The position numbers and the translations under genes were made by a program. This document shows, piece by piece, positions 9,118 through 19,123 of a DNA stretch of 64,000 nucleotides; position 1 is the stretch's first letter, and the number at the start of each line of letters is the position of its first letter. Under the pieces are notes generated by a model. It saw only the letters and a list, made by a program, of their open reading frames with translations. It ran no database searches and was not told the origin of the DNA. The stretch is from Bradyrhizobium sp. AZCC 2262. Lineage in GTDB: Bacteria > Pseudomonadota > Alphaproteobacteria > Rhizobiales > Xanthobacteraceae. The stretch is from positions 8,060,001-8,124,000 of the forward strand of contig NZ_JAZHRT010000001.1 in NCBI RefSeq assembly GCF_036924535.1, in the 5' to 3' direction.

Positions 9118-9309
9118 ATGAGCGACACGTCAAATAGACATGATGCGCAGCCGGCGCTTGGGACCGGTCGGCGCGCGGAGCTGTTCGTATTCGCCATCAT
9201 CGCCGCCTTCATCTGGCCGGTGGTCGCCGTTGGCGTGGTCGGCGGATTTGGCTTTCTCATCTGGATGTCGCAGTTGATCCTGGGCCCTCCCGGCCCTCCG
9301 GGAGGCTGA
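9118..9309 (+). CDS. napE: Periplasmic nitrate reductase, NapE subunit
   Basis: A 63-residue inner-membrane protein with a hydrophilic N-terminus, one membrane helix (FVFAIIAAFIWPVVAVGVVG and onward) and a Gly/Pro-rich tail (LGPPGPPGG), typical of NapE. The role of NapE is not settled; it is a membrane accessory of the nitrate reductase system. ATG 9118 is preceded by GGCAGG. It is the first gene of napEFDABC, 181 bases after the FixK-type box, and ends 7 bases before napF. Confidence 0.88.
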   Translation: MSDTSNRHDAQPALGTGRRAELFVFAIIAAFIWPVVAVGVVGGFGFLIWMSQLILGPPGPPGG

Positions 9310-9316
9310 GGTCGCC

Positions 9317-9598
9317 ATGGAAAGCCCGGGACCCTCACGGCGCGCGCTCCTTCGTGGTCAACTTCTCGCCAGGCCGATCGCTGTCATCAACGAGGATTGC
9401 CTCGCCGAAGCTGGCATCGTCTGCCGCTCCTGCGGCGACGCATGTCCGGATGCGGCGATTCGTTTCCGTCCCCGCATCGGATTGCCGCCCGAGGCCGTCG
9501 TCAGCGAAGCCGCCTGCACCGGATGCGGCCACTGCGTCGGTGCGTGCCCGGGCGACGCCATCACGCTGGGCGCTGCGCGCCGCGGAGACGCGTCATGA
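9317..9598 (+). CDS. napF: NapF-like ferredoxin, short two-cluster form
   Basis: A 93-residue iron-sulfur protein. SRRALLRG near the N-terminus is the NapF hallmark. It is followed directly by two 4Fe-4S motifs: C-x7-C-x2-C-x3-C (from DCLAEAGIVC to DACP) and C-x2-C-x2-C-x3-CP (CTGCGHCVGACP). The E. coli protein, as I recall it, has about 164 residues and four clusters; the two N-terminal clusters are absent here, as if deleted in frame. NapF is a cytoplasmic protein thought to help insert cofactors into NapA before Tat export. The stop overlaps the napD start (ATGA). Confidence 0.85.
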   Translation: MESPGPSRRALLRGQLLARPIAVINEDCLAEAGIVCRSCGDACPDAAIRFRPRIGLPPEAVVSEAACTGCGHCVGACPGDAITLGAARRGDAS

Positions 9599-9858
9599 CC
9601 GCGGAAGACACCATTCACATTTCGAGCGCGGTCGTCTCTGTGCTGCCAGAGCATCGTGACGCGGTGTTGCGTGCGCTCGCTGCGCTGCCCGGCGTCGAGA
9701 TCCATCAACGTGACGCGTCGAAAATTGTCATCGTCATGGAGGCGGCCGAGAGCGGAATCCTGGGCGGCCGTCTCGCCGAAATAGCATCCTGGCAAGGCGT
9801 CCTTTCGGCCAACATGGTGTTCGAGCAGGTCGAGAGATCAGCCGATATCGGAGATTAG
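9595..9858 (+). CDS. napD: NapD chaperone for NapA
   Basis: An 87-residue cytoplasmic chaperone that binds the twin-arginine signal peptide of NapA and delays export until the molybdenum cofactor is in place. It has the NapD pattern: HISSAVVSVLPEHRDAVLRAL, then LPGVEIHQRDASKIVIVME, and a C-terminal helix ending in SANMVFEQVE. It overlaps napF by four bases and ends three bases before napA, indicating translational coupling. Confidence 0.92.
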   Translation: MTAEDTIHISSAVVSVLPEHRDAVLRALAALPGVEIHQRDASKIVIVMEAAESGILGGRLAEIASWQGVLSANMVFEQVERSADIGD

Positions 9859-9861
9859 AAC

Positions 9862-12357
9862 ATGTCACTGTCGCGACGCGAATTGTTGAAGGCGCAGGCC
9901 GCCGCCGTCGCCGCCGCGGCCGCCGGCATCGTCGTTCCCGCGGCCGCGCAGCCGGTGGCGGGCGGCGTCGGATCGCTGGAGATCAAATGGTCGAAGGCGC
10001 CGTGCCGCTTCTGCGGCACCGGATGCGGGGTGATGGTCGGCGTCAAGGCCGGCAAGGTCGTTGCGACCCACGGCGATACGCTCGCTGAGGTCAATCGCGG
10101 ACTGAACTGCATCAAGGGATATTTCCTCTCCAAGATCATGTATGGCGGCGACCGCCTGACGACGCCGCTGCTGCGCAAGAGGGGTGGCGTGTTTGCGAAG
10201 GACGGCGAGTTGACGCCGGTGACGTGGGACGAAGCCTTCGACGTGATGGCCGCCCGCGCCAAGGCGGTGCTGAAGGAGAAGGGGCCGACGGCGCTGGGCA
10301 TGTTCGGCTCGGGACAATGGACGGTGTTCGAGGGCTACGCCGCCACCAAGCTGATGCGAGCCGGCTTCCGCTCCAACAATCTCGATCCCAATGCCCGCCA
10401 CTGCATGGCGTCGGCGGCGGTCGCTTTCATGCGCACCTTCGGCATGGACGAGCCGATGGGCTGCTATGACGATTTCGAAGCGGCTGACGCGTTCGTGCTG
10501 TGGGGCTCGAACATGGCGGAGATGCATCCGATCCTGTGGACGAGGCTCACCGACCGGCGTTTGAGCCATCCGCACGTGAAGGTCGCGGTGCTCTCGACCT
10601 TCACGCACCGAAGCTCTGATCTCGCCGACATCCCGATCGTGTTCAAGCCGGGCACGGACCTGGCGATCCTGAACTATATCGCGAACCACATCATCACGAC
10701 CGGACGGGTCAATCAGGATTTCGTCAAGAACCACACGACCTTTGTGAAGGGCACGGTCGACATCGGTTACGGATTGCGCCCGGATCATCCGCTTGAGGTC
10801 AAAGCCAAAGGCGCGGCAACGGCCGGCGCGACCCAGCCGATCGACTTCGACGCCTATGCCGCCTTTGTGAAGGACTACACGCTCGCCAAGGTATCGGACC
10901 TTACGGGCGTCGAGCGCGGATTCCTGCAGGAACTCGCCGAGCTCTATGCCGATCCGAAGCGCAAGGTGATGTCGCTCTGGACAATGGGCTTCAACCAGCA
11001 TGTGCGCGGCGTATGGGCCAATCAGCTGCTCTACAATCTTCACCTCTTGACCGGGAAGATCTCCGAGCCCGGCAATTCGCCGTTCTCGCTGACGGGGCAG
11101 CCGTCCGCCTGCGGCACGGCGCGTGAGGTCGGCACCTTCGCGCATCGTCTGCCGGCCGACATGGTCGTCACCAACCCGGAACACCGCAAACACGCCGAGG
11201 AAATCTGGCGTATCCCGCACGACATCATCCCGGAAAAGCCCGGTTACCACGCCGTCGAACAGGACCGGATGCTGCGCGACGGCAAGCTGAACTTCTATTG
11301 GATCCAGGTGAACAATAACCTGCAAGCCGCCCCGAACAGTTCACGCGAGACCTATCCCGGCTATCGAAACCCGGACAACTTCATCGTCGTCTCCGACGCC
11401 TACCCGACCGTCACGGCGATGGCCGCCGATCTCGTCCTCCCCGCCGCGATGTGGGTCGAAAAGGAAGGCGCCTATGGCAACGCCGAGCGGCGCACGCATG
11501 TGTGGCGGCAACTCGTCGACGCTCCCGGCGAGGCGCGCTCCGACCTCTGGCAAATGATGGAATTTTCCAAGCGCTTCACCACCGACGAGGTGTGGCCGGC
11601 GCAGATCCTGGATGCCAATCCCAACTATCGCGGCAAGACGCTGTTCGACGTTCTCTTCCGCAACGGCAATGTGGACAAATTCCCGGCGACCGAAATTCCC
11701 GCCGAGTACGAAAACCGCGAAGCAAAAGCCTTCGGCTTCTACGTGCAGAAGGGACTGTTCGAGGAATACGCCCAGTTCGGTCGCGGCCATGGCCACGATG
11801 TTGCGGACTTCGACACGCTCCACGAGGTGCGGGGACTGCGGTGGCCTGTCGTCAACGGCAAGGAGACGAAGTGGCGCTATCGCGAAGGTCTCGATCCCTA
11901 CGTCAAGCCGGGCAAGGGCGTCGAGTTCTACGGCAACACGGACGGCAAGGCGCGGATCATTGCCGTGCCCTACGAACCTCCAGCCGAATCCCCCGACAAG
12001 GAATTCGACATCTGGCTGGTCACCGGACGCGTGCTCGAACATTGGCACTCCGGCTCCATGACCATGCGCGTGCCCGAGCTCTACAAGGCGTTTCCCGGCG
12101 CCAGGGTCTTCATGCATCCGGAAGACGCGCGCGCCCGAGGCATCAATGAGGGCGCGGAGGTCCGCGTGGTTTCCCGCCGCGGCGAAATCCGAAGCCGGAT
12201 AGACACCAAGGGGCGCAACCGGATGCCGCGCGGCGTTGTCTTCGTTCCGTGGTTCGATGCCAGCCAACTCATCAACAAGGTGACGCTGGACGCAACCGAT
12301 CCCATTTCCAAGCAGACGGACTTCAAGAAATGCGCGGTCAAGATCATTCCGGCCTGA
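9862..12357 (+). CDS. napA: Periplasmic nitrate reductase catalytic subunit NapA
   Basis: An 831-residue molybdopterin oxidoreductase that reduces nitrate to nitrite in the periplasm. Visible are a twin-arginine signal ([11 protein letters not shown]), the 4Fe-4S site [16 protein letters not shown] with the fourth Cys in GLNCIKGYF, the likely Mo-ligand Cys in NARHCMASA near residue 180, and C-terminal molybdopterin-dinucleotide-binding segments ([25 protein letters not shown]). Length is normal for NapA. Electrons should come from NapC through NapB. The 3' end overlaps the likely napB start. Confidence 0.97.
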   Translation: MSLSRRELLKAQAAAVAAAAAGIVVPAAAQPVAGGVGSLEIKWSKAPCRFCGTGCGVMVGVKAGKVVATHGDTLAEVNRGLNCIKGYFLSKIMYGGDRLTTPLLRKRGGVFAKDGELTPVTWDEAFDVMAARAKAVLKEKGPTALGMFGSGQWTVFEGYAATKLMRAGFRSNNLDPNARHCMASAAVAFMRTFGMDEPMGCYDDFEAADAFVLWGSNMAEMHPILWTRLTDRRLSHPHVKVAVLSTFTHRSSDLADIPIVFKPGTDLAILNYIANHIITTGRVNQDFVKNHTTFVKGTVDIGYGLRPDHPLEVKAKGAATAGATQPIDFDAYAAFVKDYTLAKVSDLTGVERGFLQELAELYADPKRKVMSLWTMGFNQHVRGVWANQLLYNLHLLTGKISEPGNSPFSLTGQPSACGTAREVGTFAHRLPADMVVTNPEHRKHAEEIWRIPHDIIPEKPGYHAVEQDRMLRDGKLNFYWIQVNNNLQAAPNSSRETYPGYRNPDNFIVVSDAYPTVTAMAADLVLPAAMWVEKEGAYGNAERRTHVWRQLVDAPGEARSDLWQMMEFSKRFTTDEVWPAQILDANPNYRGKTLFDVLFRNGNVDKFPATEIPAEYENREAKAFGFYVQKGLFEEYAQFGRGHGHDVADFDTLHEVRGLRWPVVNGKETKWRYREGLDPYVKPGKGVEFYGNTDGKARIIAVPYEPPAESPDKEFDIWLVTGRVLEHWHSGSMTMRVPELYKAFPGARVFMHPEDARARGINEGAEVRVVSRRGEIRSRIDTKGRNRMPRGVVFVPWFDASQLINKVTLDATDPISKQTDFKKCAVKIIPA

Positions 12358-12827
12358 AGCGGTTTCGCTCGTCCATCGCAGGCGCCCTGCTCGGCGGCAT
12401 GCTGGTGTTCGTCTGCGGCGCGATCTACGCCCAGAACGCGCCAGAGATCGTACCGCCCGTCACCGGAGCGGCGGCGCCGATGGGGGACGTGCCGGCGTCG
12501 CCTTTGGCGCGGCCGGTCGTCGATGACAAGCGGCTCATGCGCAATTATCCGGAGCAGCCCCCCATCATCCCGCACTCCATCGATAACTACCAGCTTACGC
12601 TCAAGACCAATCGCTGCCTCGACTGTCATCGACGTCAATTCACCGAAGGCTCCGGCGCGCCGATGATCAGCATCACCCACTTCATGGACCGCAACGGTCA
12701 GGTTCTCGCCGACGTGACGCCCCGGCGCTACTTCTGCACCGCCTGCCACGTCCAGCAGACGGATGCGCAGCCGCTCGTTCCCAGCACGTTCAAGGATATG
12801 CTTCTCGTCGGCCCCGAGAAGAAGTGA
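12330..12827 (+). CDS. napB: Periplasmic nitrate reductase dihaem cytochrome NapB
   Basis: A 165-residue dihaem c-type cytochrome that passes electrons to NapA. It has an N-terminal signal peptide (hydrophobic stretch [19 protein letters not shown]) and two haem motifs, CLDCH and CTACH. I chose ATG 12330, which overlaps napA by 28 bases, because it places a basic segment before the signal helix; a CTG at 12354 is the other possibility. The last residues and length fit NapB. Confidence 0.92.
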   Translation: MRGQDHSGLKRFRSSIAGALLGGMLVFVCGAIYAQNAPEIVPPVTGAAAPMGDVPASPLARPVVDDKRLMRNYPEQPPIIPHSIDNYQLTLKTNRCLDCHRRQFTEGSGAPMISITHFMDRNGQVLADVTPRRYFCTACHVQQTDAQPLVPSTFKDMLLVGPEKK

Positions 12828-12836
12828 GAACCTGCA

Positions 12837-13529
12837 ATGCAGCGGCTCAAGTCACTCCTGATCTGGTTCTGGCACATCGCCAGCCGCCCCAGCGCGCATC
12901 TGAGCCTCGGTTTCCTCGCATTGGGCGGCTTCGTCTGCGGCGTCCTGTTCTGGGGCGCCTTCAATACCGCGCTCGAAGTCACCAACACCGAAAAGTTCTG
13001 CACCTCGTGCCACGAAATGCGCAACAACGTGTTCCAGGAGCTGCAGCACACCCCGCACTTCACGAACCGTTCGGGGGTCCGCGCCAGTTGTCCGGACTGC
13101 CATGTTCCGCACGACTGGACCGACAAGATCGCCCGCAAGATGCAGGCTTCAAAGGAAGTCTGGGGCAAGATCTTCGGCACGATCGACACAAGGCAGAAGT
13201 TTCAGGATCATCGGCTCGAGCTCGCCAAGCATGAATGGGCGCGGCTGAAGGCCAATGATTCCCTGGAGTGCCGCAACTGCCATTCCGCCGTCGCCATGGA
13301 TTTCACCAAGCAAACCCGACGAGCCGCGGAGATCCACGGCAAGTTTCTCGTCACCGGGGAAAAAACCTGTATCGATTGCCACAAGGGCATCGCACATGAA
13401 CTGCCCGACATGACCGGCATCGAGCCGGGCTGGCGGACGCCACCCGAACTGAGGGACCGCCAGAGCTTTCGCGTCAATCCGCGCGATGAGCTGGTGCGAT
13501 ATCTCGCAGCGACCGGATCGGAGCGGTAA
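12837..13529 (+). CDS. napC: Tetrahaem quinol dehydrogenase NapC
   Basis: A 230-residue NapC/NirT-family membrane-anchored tetrahaem cytochrome that oxidises quinol and feeds NapB and NapA. A single N-terminal membrane helix ([20 protein letters not shown]) precedes four haem motifs: CTSCHEM, CPDCH, CRNCH and CIDCH. It starts nine bases after napB and is the last gene of the operon. Haem ligands and length look normal. No napG or napH follows, the usual arrangement in alphaproteobacteria. Confidence 0.96.
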   Translation: MQRLKSLLIWFWHIASRPSAHLSLGFLALGGFVCGVLFWGAFNTALEVTNTEKFCTSCHEMRNNVFQELQHTPHFTNRSGVRASCPDCHVPHDWTDKIARKMQASKEVWGKIFGTIDTRQKFQDHRLELAKHEWARLKANDSLECRNCHSAVAMDFTKQTRRAAEIHGKFLVTGEKTCIDCHKGIAHELPDMTGIEPGWRTPPELRDRQSFRVNPRDELVRYLAATGSER

Positions 13530-13562
13530 TACGGGTTCAGGCATCGTCGGAGCGACGCCGCC

Positions 13563-13640
13563 GTAGCCCGGGTGAGCGCAGCGACACCCGGGGACCGTGC
13601 AGACAAAGACCCGCATATCGCTTGCGCTCATGCGGGCTAC
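13563..13640. repeat. Palindromic intergenic repeat, family A
   Basis: Inverted repeat beginning GTAGCCCGGGTGAGCGCAGC and ending GCTCATGCGGGCTAC, just after napC. A related element is at 26,039-26,156. It could fold into a long hairpin in the 3' end of the nap mRNA. Confidence 0.8.
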
Positions 13641-13803
13641 AATTTCATCCGCTCCGCCACGCCGGATCGCTTCGCTGGACTCGCCACGAGGATGCCGGCC
13701 CAACACAAAACAACCGGCGTCAACACCTCGGTAACTAATTTCCTTTACCCTCTGCCAACCATAAGCCCCACGTCTCGGGCTTGTGCTGAGTGGGTCGCGT
13801 ATC

Positions 13804-14271
13804 ATGTTGCGTTTGAAGATCCTGGCCTCGGTTGTTCCGCTGGCAATTGTCGCTTTGTTCGCGCGCGGCGAGTTTTTGGCAGGGCCTCGGGCCTGCATCG
13901 AAATAGCAGGCACGCCCGTCCAGATCGCCGCCCTCTCATGGCAGGCGCACCGGCGCGTCGGTTTCACCAACGATCCCTCCCACGCGACGGTGCGGGTCCA
14001 GATTTCCGACAACGCGGAAGCCGCCGACCTCACCGTGATCGACGACATCGACACCGTCGAAGCCGGCGCCTGCGAGAGCAGCGCACCACCGCGGCTGGTC
14101 GCGATCTCCCGCAATCCCGCGCCCTCCGATCCCGTGATCTATCTTTCCCGGGATGGGCCGGCCGACTACCGGATCTTCGTGTCCTCGAAGAGCTTCTCGC
14201 TGCTCGATGCCGCAGCCCTGATCGTCGGCGCCCGCGGCGAGCGTCACCGCGTCGAAGCAGCGTTACTTTAA
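13804..14271 (+). CDS. Small exported protein, unknown function
   Basis: A 155-residue protein starting with a membrane or signal segment (LKILASVVPLAIVALFARG), then a domain of about 125 residues with no motif I recognise. It holds two cysteines (GPRACIEI and AGACESS) and a strand-rich pattern (ATVRVQISD, DLTVIDDIDTV, YRIFVSS), so a small periplasmic beta domain with a disulphide is possible. It precedes the hybrid histidine kinase by 200 bases, with a palindromic repeat between, so a functional link is uncertain. Confidence 0.65.
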   Translation: MLRLKILASVVPLAIVALFARGEFLAGPRACIEIAGTPVQIAALSWQAHRRVGFTNDPSHATVRVQISDNAEAADLTVIDDIDTVEAGACESSAPPRLVAISRNPAPSDPVIYLSRDGPADYRIFVSSKSFSLLDAAALIVGARGERHRVEAALL

Positions 14272-14276
14272 GGTTT

Positions 14277-14325
14277 GAGCATGGTCTTTCCGGAAAACCG
14301 GTTCCCACTTTTCCGGACCATGCTC
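14277..14325. repeat. Palindromic intergenic repeat, family C
   Basis: Inverted repeat with arms GAGCATGGTC (14277-14286) and GACCATGCTC (14316-14325) and inner arms around CCGGAAAACCGG. It lies just after the small exported protein gene and may act as a transcription or mRNA 3'-end hairpin. Confidence 0.8.
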
Positions 14326-14471
14326 GGTTAACACTCCATTCACCATGTTTTCATCGCGGCCGACAACCGCGGTTAACCTCAAGCACTTTGCAATGTCAGC
14401 GACGCATCGTCTGTCCAAGACAGGCGGCGACCGCCGACCTGGTTCAAACAACAATCTCAGGGTCATTGGCG

Positions 14472-16706
14472 ATGGGACGGACCTTCCGGATCAAACTTCG
14501 CTTTCGCCGTTTCGGCCGCCGGCATCCCTGGCTGACCTTCACGCTGCGCTCCTTCATGATCTTCTCGATCGTGTTCGGCGGCGCCTACGGATTCATTGCC
14601 GGAAGCAAGACGGAAAATTCCGGCTATGACCCGCACGCCTTCGCGATCGGCGTCGCCTTCCTGTTTGCGCTCGCCTGCGTCGCGCTCGCCACCCTCAGCG
14701 TCCGGCTTCGCCTGATGCGCAAAAAAATGCGCAAGGTCGCCCTGCACAATGAAGCGCTGGCCGATCGGAACTGGGAATTGCAGGAAGCCGAGCAGCGCGC
14801 CCGCCGCCTGTTCGAATCGCAGGGCGATCTGATCGTGCTGCGCGATGCCGAGGGCCGTATCACCTATGCCAACGACGCCTATTGCGAACTCGCGGAAAGG
14901 CCGAGCGATGCGCTGATCGGCAGCCGCTTTGCGCTTGAAGTTCTCGAACAGGGCGATACCGCGCTCGAACCGACCGGCACCCGCGTTCATGACCAGCAGG
15001 TCTCAGGCCCGCTCGGCCCGCGCTGGATCGCGTGGCGCGAGGGCCTCGTCCGCAACGACGCCGGGGGACCGGCGGAAATGCAAAGCGTCGGCCGCGACGT
15101 CACCGATCGCACCGAAAGCGAGCGCGCGCTGGCCGAAGCCCGCGATCAGGCCGATGCGGCAAGCCGCGCCAAGTCGCGCTTCCTCGCGATGGCGAGCCAT
15201 GAAATCCGCACGCCGCTCAACGGCATCATCGGCATGAGCGGGCTGTTGATGGATACGCCGCTGACGCCGGAACAGACCACCTATGTCAAGGCGGTGAAGA
15301 CTTCCGGCGACGCGCTGCTCTCGCTGATCGAGGAACTGCTGGATTATTCCAAGATCGAGGCCGGCAAGATCGACCTCGAACATCGTCCGTTCGCGCTGTC
15401 GGGCATGATCGAGGACATCACCGAATTGCTGGCGCCGCGCGCCGAGGCCAAGAAGATCGAAATCGCCGCCTATGTCGACGATCGGCTGCCGGCGCACGTA
15501 ATCGGCGACGCGGCGCGGCTGCGGCAGGTGCTGCTCAATCTCGCTGGCAACGCCATCAAGTTCACCTCGACCGGCGGCGTCGCGCTGATCGTCGAGCCCG
15601 GCATCTGGCCCAACGAAATCAGTTTCCTGGTGCACGACACCGGAATCGGCATCGCGCCCGAGGCACGCGAGCGCATTTTCCGCGAGTTCGAACAGGCTGA
15701 CGACAAGATCGCGCGCAGCTATGGCGGCACTGGCCTTGGCCTTTCCATCTCCGACCGCATCGTCAAGCGCATGGGCGGCCGCATCACGCTGGAGAGCCAG
15801 CCGGGCGCCGGCTCGACATTCGAAGTGTCGATCCCGCTCGCCGCCGCCGATGGCGAACAGGCGTCCCTTACGACGCCCGATCTCTCCGGCCAGTCGATCA
15901 TGCTGGTCTCGCCACAGAGCATCGAGGCTTCGCTGACCATACGACGGCTGCAGCGCTGGGGTGGGCACACCTGCATGGTGTCCGACGCCGATGTCGCGGA
16001 AGCTCTGCTTCCCGAGCGGCCCTGGCACGCCGTGCTGATCGATCATGCGCTGGGGCTATCCGACATCGAACGGCTCGGCGAAGCCGCGCGCCTGCATGCC
16101 ACCCAGCGTATCGTGATGTTCACGCCGGCGACACGGCAGGAATTGCAGCCGTCCGCCACCTCCGCCCTCACCGGCTATCTGGTCAAGCCGCTGCGCGCGG
16201 CGTCGCTCGCGGCGCGCCTGACGACCGCGCCGGAAGTCGCGGCGCCGAGCCTGGAGCCGGCCATCGACACGATCGAGACATCAGCCGCGCCGTCGGTGAA
16301 GGGCCTGTCGATCCTGGTTGCCGAGGACAATCAGATCAATGCGCTGCTGATCCGCTCGCTGCTCGGCCGGCTCGGCCATCACGCCGTCATCACCACCAAC
16401 GGCGCCGAGGCGCTGGAATCCTGGCTGTCGGCGAAATCCGCCGACACCCCCTATGATCTCGTTCTGATGGACATCCAGATGCCGCAGCTCAACGGCATCG
16501 AAACCACCAAGCGGATTCGCGCCCTTGAGGCCGGCGAGCCGGGCAGCCGGACGCCGATCCTCGCCCTCACCGCCAACACACTTGTGGAAGATCGTTACGC
16601 CTGCTTCGAGTCCGGCATGGACGGATTCTTGATCAAGCCGCTCGACCGCGAAAAACTCGCCGACGCGCTCGCCGGCCTTATCGCGTCACGGCACATCGCG
16701 GCGTGA
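14472..16706 (+). CDS. Hybrid sensor histidine kinase with degenerate and intact receivers
   Basis: A 744-residue protein. Two membrane helices at about 21-44 and 56-78 are followed by a coiled coil, a PAS domain (about 110-215), the phospho-accepting His243 in [11 protein letters not shown], and kinase boxes N (NAIKF, N360), G1 (DTGIGI, 389-394) and G2 (GGTGLGLSI). A first receiver-like domain (about 473-585) keeps Asp524 and the VKP Lys but lacks the N-terminal acidic pair. A second receiver (about 611-738) is complete (VAEDN, Asp667, KPL). The same frame is open upstream to 13572, but ATG 14472 gives the correct membrane domain. The signal and the partner are unknown; no response regulator gene is adjacent. 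Confidence 0.9.
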   Translation: MGRTFRIKLRFRRFGRRHPWLTFTLRSFMIFSIVFGGAYGFIAGSKTENSGYDPHAFAIGVAFLFALACVALATLSVRLRLMRKKMRKVALHNEALADRNWELQEAEQRARRLFESQGDLIVLRDAEGRITYANDAYCELAERPSDALIGSRFALEVLEQGDTALEPTGTRVHDQQVSGPLGPRWIAWREGLVRNDAGGPAEMQSVGRDVTDRTESERALAEARDQADAASRAKSRFLAMASHEIRTPLNGIIGMSGLLMDTPLTPEQTTYVKAVKTSGDALLSLIEELLDYSKIEAGKIDLEHRPFALSGMIEDITELLAPRAEAKKIEIAAYVDDRLPAHVIGDAARLRQVLLNLAGNAIKFTSTGGVALIVEPGIWPNEISFLVHDTGIGIAPEARERIFREFEQADDKIARSYGGTGLGLSISDRIVKRMGGRITLESQPGAGSTFEVSIPLAAADGEQASLTTPDLSGQSIMLVSPQSIEASLTIRRLQRWGGHTCMVSDADVAEALLPERPWHAVLIDHALGLSDIERLGEAARLHATQRIVMFTPATRQELQPSATSALTGYLVKPLRAASLAARLTTAPEVAAPSLEPAIDTIETSAAPSVKGLSILVAEDNQINALLIRSLLGRLGHHAVITTNGAEALESWLSAKSADTPYDLVLMDIQMPQLNGIETTKRIRALEAGEPGSRTPILALTANTLVEDRYACFESGMDGFLIKPLDREKLADALAGLIASRHIAA

Positions 16707-16741
16707 GGCGGCGTTTGGCCTTGTGCCAAAACAATCTCGAT

Positions 16742-16860
16742 GTCGTCCCTGCGAACGCAGGGACCCATAACCACAGCGTCTAGTGATAAGAAGAAAGTCG
16801 TTTGCCTACCTGCCCAAAGAAACGCCGCGGCGTATGGGTCCCTGCGTTCGCAGGGACGAC
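16742..16860. repeat. Palindromic intergenic repeat, family B
   Basis: Two inverted copies of GTCGTCCCTGCGAACGCAGG (16742 onward; reverse copy ending 16860), each itself palindromic, lie between the convergent kinase and coaA genes. A close relative is at 51,386-51,506 and a half copy at 26,235-26,259. Confidence 0.85.
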
Positions 16861-16865
16861 GGAAG

Positions 16866-17822
16866 TCACAGCCGCCGCAGCGCCACCGTCTCGACCAGAT
16901 GATCGGCGCGCTTTTTCAGGATCAGCGTCGCGCGCGGCCGGGTCGGCAAAATATTGTCCTCGAGATTGGCGAGGTTGGTGCGCTCCCAGATCGCGATCGC
17001 GGTCGCCGTGGCTTCCTCATCCGACAAGACGGCGTAGCGATTGAAGTACGATTTGGGATCGGTGAACGCGGTGTCCCGGAGCGCGAGGAAGCGCCGCACA
17101 TACCATTCGCGCAGCACCGACTCCTCGGCATCGATATAGACGGAGAAGTCGAAGAAGTCGGACACCACGGGCACCGCCTTGCCGTCGCGCGGCAGGCGGC
17201 CGGTCTGCAGCACGTTGACGCCCTCGACGATCAGGATGTCGGGACGATCGACCTCGATCCATTCGTTCGGAACGATGTCGTAGACCAGATGCGAATAGAC
17301 CGGCGCGCGCACCGGCCGGCGCCCGGCCTTGATGTCGGAGAGAAACGACAGCAGCATCTGCAAATCGTAGCTCTCGGGAAAACCCTTTTTCTGCATCAGC
17401 CCCTGCCGCTCGAGCACGGCATTGGGAAACAGAAAACCGTCGGTCGTCACCAGGTCGACCTTGGGCCGCGGCGACCAGCGCGCCAGGAGCGCCTGCAGCA
17501 CGCGCGCGGTGGTCGACTTGCCGACCGCCACCGAGCCGGCGACGCCGATGATGTACGGCACCTTGCGGTCGCGGATACCGAGAAACTGGCGCTGCGCCCG
17601 GTAGAGCCGATCGGTCGCATCGACATAGATCGACAGCAGTCGCGACAGCGGCAGATAGATGTCCTCGACCTCGCGCATATCGAGGCGGTCATGCATCGAG
17701 CGCAGCCGCTCGAATTCGCCCGGCTCCAGCGTCATCGGCGTGTCGTCGCGCAGGCCGGCCCACTGCTCTCGGGTGAAGATGCGGTAGGGGTTATATTGCT
17801 GGTCGGGAGTGCGGATATCCAT
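16866..17822 (-). CDS. coaA: Type I pantothenate kinase
   Basis: A 318-residue enzyme that phosphorylates pantothenate, the first committed step of coenzyme A synthesis. It has the N-terminal [16 protein letters not shown], the P-loop [17 protein letters not shown] at about residues 94-110, [15 protein letters not shown], and [11 protein letters not shown], all typical of bacterial CoaA. Length is standard. It starts 15 bases after hisE ends and is probably co-transcribed with hisF and hisE. Confidence 0.97.
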   Translation of the reverse strand: MDIRTPDQQYNPYRIFTREQWAGLRDDTPMTLEPGEFERLRSMHDRLDMREVEDIYLPLSRLLSIYVDATDRLYRAQRQFLGIRDRKVPYIIGVAGSVAVGKSTTARVLQALLARWSPRPKVDLVTTDGFLFPNAVLERQGLMQKKGFPESYDLQMLLSFLSDIKAGRRPVRAPVYSHLVYDIVPNEWIEVDRPDILIVEGVNVLQTGRLPRDGKAVPVVSDFFDFSVYIDAEESVLREWYVRRFLALRDTAFTDPKSYFNRYAVLSDEEATATAIAIWERTNLANLEDNILPTRPRATLILKKRADHLVETVALRRL

Positions 17823-17837
17823 GAGCAGCCCTCTCGG

Positions 17838-18164
17838 TCAGTCGCGCTTGCGCGACGCCTTCTCCTCAAGCCCGGACATCGACGTCCGCTGCGCCAGCGC
17901 GGCCTCGACCTCGTCGAGCTTGACGCCGCGCGCCTTCAAAAGCACCAGCAGGTGAAACAGCAGGTCGGCGCTCTCGGCGATCAGATGGTCCCGATCGTTC
18001 TCGACCGCCGCGATCACGGTCTCGACCGCTTCCTCGCCCAGCTTCTTGGCGCAGTGCTCCGCGCCCTTGTCGAGCAATTTGCGGGTGTAGGACGCCTCTC
18101 CTCCCGATGCGGCCCGTGCATCGATGGTGGCGGCCAGATCATGGATCGTGAAACGCGACATCAA
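17838..18164 (-). CDS. hisE: Phosphoribosyl-ATP pyrophosphatase
   Basis: A 108-residue MazG-like all-alpha enzyme that hydrolyses phosphoribosyl-ATP to phosphoribosyl-AMP, step two of histidine synthesis. The conserved metal-binding Glu/Asp series is visible: GAEHCAKKLGEEAVETVIAA and HLIAESADLLFHLLVLL. It is the single-domain form, separate from HisI. It lies between hisF and coaA on the same strand. Confidence 0.95.
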   Translation of the reverse strand: MMSRFTIHDLAATIDARAASGGEASYTRKLLDKGAEHCAKKLGEEAVETVIAAVENDRDHLIAESADLLFHLLVLLKARGVKLDEVEAALAQRTSMSGLEEKASRKRD

Positions 18165-18244
18165 CCGAACTCAACACTCGCACCCGGCCGAAGGCCGCGA
18201 CGCCGTCCCAGAGAGGGACTTAGCACTTTTGTGACGGGGAGTCG

Positions 18245-19021
18245 TCAGGGATCAAGCCGCATCGGCAGCCCGGCGCGCACCATGTGCTCCTTGGCTTGGC
18301 GTATGGTAAATTCGCCGAAGTGGAATATCGAGGCGGCGAGCACCGCGGTGGCATGGCCCTGGCGGATGCCGTCGACGAGGTGGTCGAGATTGCCGACGCC
18401 GCCGGAGGCGATGACCGGTACGGGAACACTGTCGGCGATGGCCTGCGTCAGCGGCAGGTCGAACCCCTGCCTTGTGCCGTCGCGGTCCATCGAGGTCAGC
18501 AGGATTTCACCGGCGCCGAGCGATACCACTTCCTGCGCGTATTCGATGGCGTCGATCCCGGTGGAGTTACGTCCGCCATGGGTGAAGATTTCCCAACGCT
18601 CACCGCCGCCGGCGCGCTTGACCCGCTTGGCGTCGATCGCGACCACGATGCACTGCTCGCCGAATTTTTCGGCCGCCTGCTTGACGAATTCGCGGTTGCT
18701 GACCGCGGCGGAATTGATCGAAACCTTGTCGGCCCCGTACCGCAGCAGCGTCTTGATATCGTCGATGGTGCGCACCCCGCCGCCGACCGTCAGCGGCATG
18801 AAGCAGGCTTCCGCCGTGCGGCGGACGACATCGAGCATGGTGCCGCGGTTCTCATGGGTCGCGGTAATGTCGAGGAAGCACAATTCGTCGGCGCCGGCCG
18901 CGTCATATGCGATCGCTGCCTCGACGGGATCGCCGGCATCACGCAGATCGACGAAATTGACGCCCTTGACCACCCGGCCATCTTTCACGTCGAGACAGGG
19001 GATCACGCGGACCTTGAACAT
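18245..19021 (-). CDS. hisF: Imidazole glycerol phosphate synthase, cyclase subunit
   Basis: A 258-residue (beta/alpha)8 barrel that uses ammonia delivered by HisH to form imidazole glycerol phosphate and AICAR. The N-terminal [15 protein letters not shown] holds the first catalytic Asp; VVAIDAKRV the second; the phosphate-binding glycine loops [10 protein letters not shown] and [10 protein letters not shown] are present. Length is normal. It is separated from hisA by 99 bases with a terminator-like palindrome and a repeat. Confidence 0.97.
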   Translation of the reverse strand: MFKVRVIPCLDVKDGRVVKGVNFVDLRDAGDPVEAAIAYDAAGADELCFLDITATHENRGTMLDVVRRTAEACFMPLTVGGGVRTIDDIKTLLRYGADKVSINSAAVSNREFVKQAAEKFGEQCIVVAIDAKRVKRAGGGERWEIFTHGGRNSTGIDAIEYAQEVVSLGAGEILLTSMDRDGTRQGFDLPLTQAIADSVPVPVIASGGVGNLDHLVDGIRQGHATAVLAASIFHFGEFTIRQAKEHMVRAGLPMRLDP

Positions 19022-19035
19022 GCGAAAACTCCCAA

Positions 19036-19095
19036 AGCGTTTTCAAGCGAAGCGGGCACCGGTTCGCGTGAAGAAAACGCGTCAAAACAAAAAAG
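19036..19095. repeat. Palindromic intergenic repeat, family D
   Basis: AAGCGTTTTCAAGCGAAGCG and its partner CGCGTGAAGAAAACGCG flank an ACCGGTT core, between hisF and hisA. A close relative lies at 21,815-21,861. It abuts the hisA terminator palindrome. Confidence 0.75.
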
Positions 19096-19123
19096 TAGAG
19101 CCATGGTTCTAACCATGGCTCTA
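19080..19123 (-). terminator. Intrinsic terminator overlapping the hisA stop codon
   Basis: On the minus strand TAGAGCCATGGTT, two bases, then AACCATGGCTCTA (19123-19096) forms a perfect 13-bp stem followed by CTTTTTTG. The first TAG is the hisA stop codon, so hairpin and stop codon share bases. It should uncouple hisF-hisE-coaA from hisB-hisH-hisA. Confidence 0.75.

Noticed and set aside
9865..11325. Long open frame on the minus strand opposite napA
   Set aside because: It mirrors the codon pattern of a clearly genuine high-GC gene and has no domain or ribosome binding site; long antisense frames are expected in GC-rich DNA.
13572..14471. Upstream extension of the histidine kinase frame
   Set aside because: It runs through a palindromic repeat and over another gene, with no domain. 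ATG 14,472 gives the normal membrane domain.
16740..19112. Very long plus-strand frame opposite coaA, hisE and hisF
   Set aside because: Those three minus-strand genes have complete family motifs; the plus-strand translation is low-complexity and Arg-rich.
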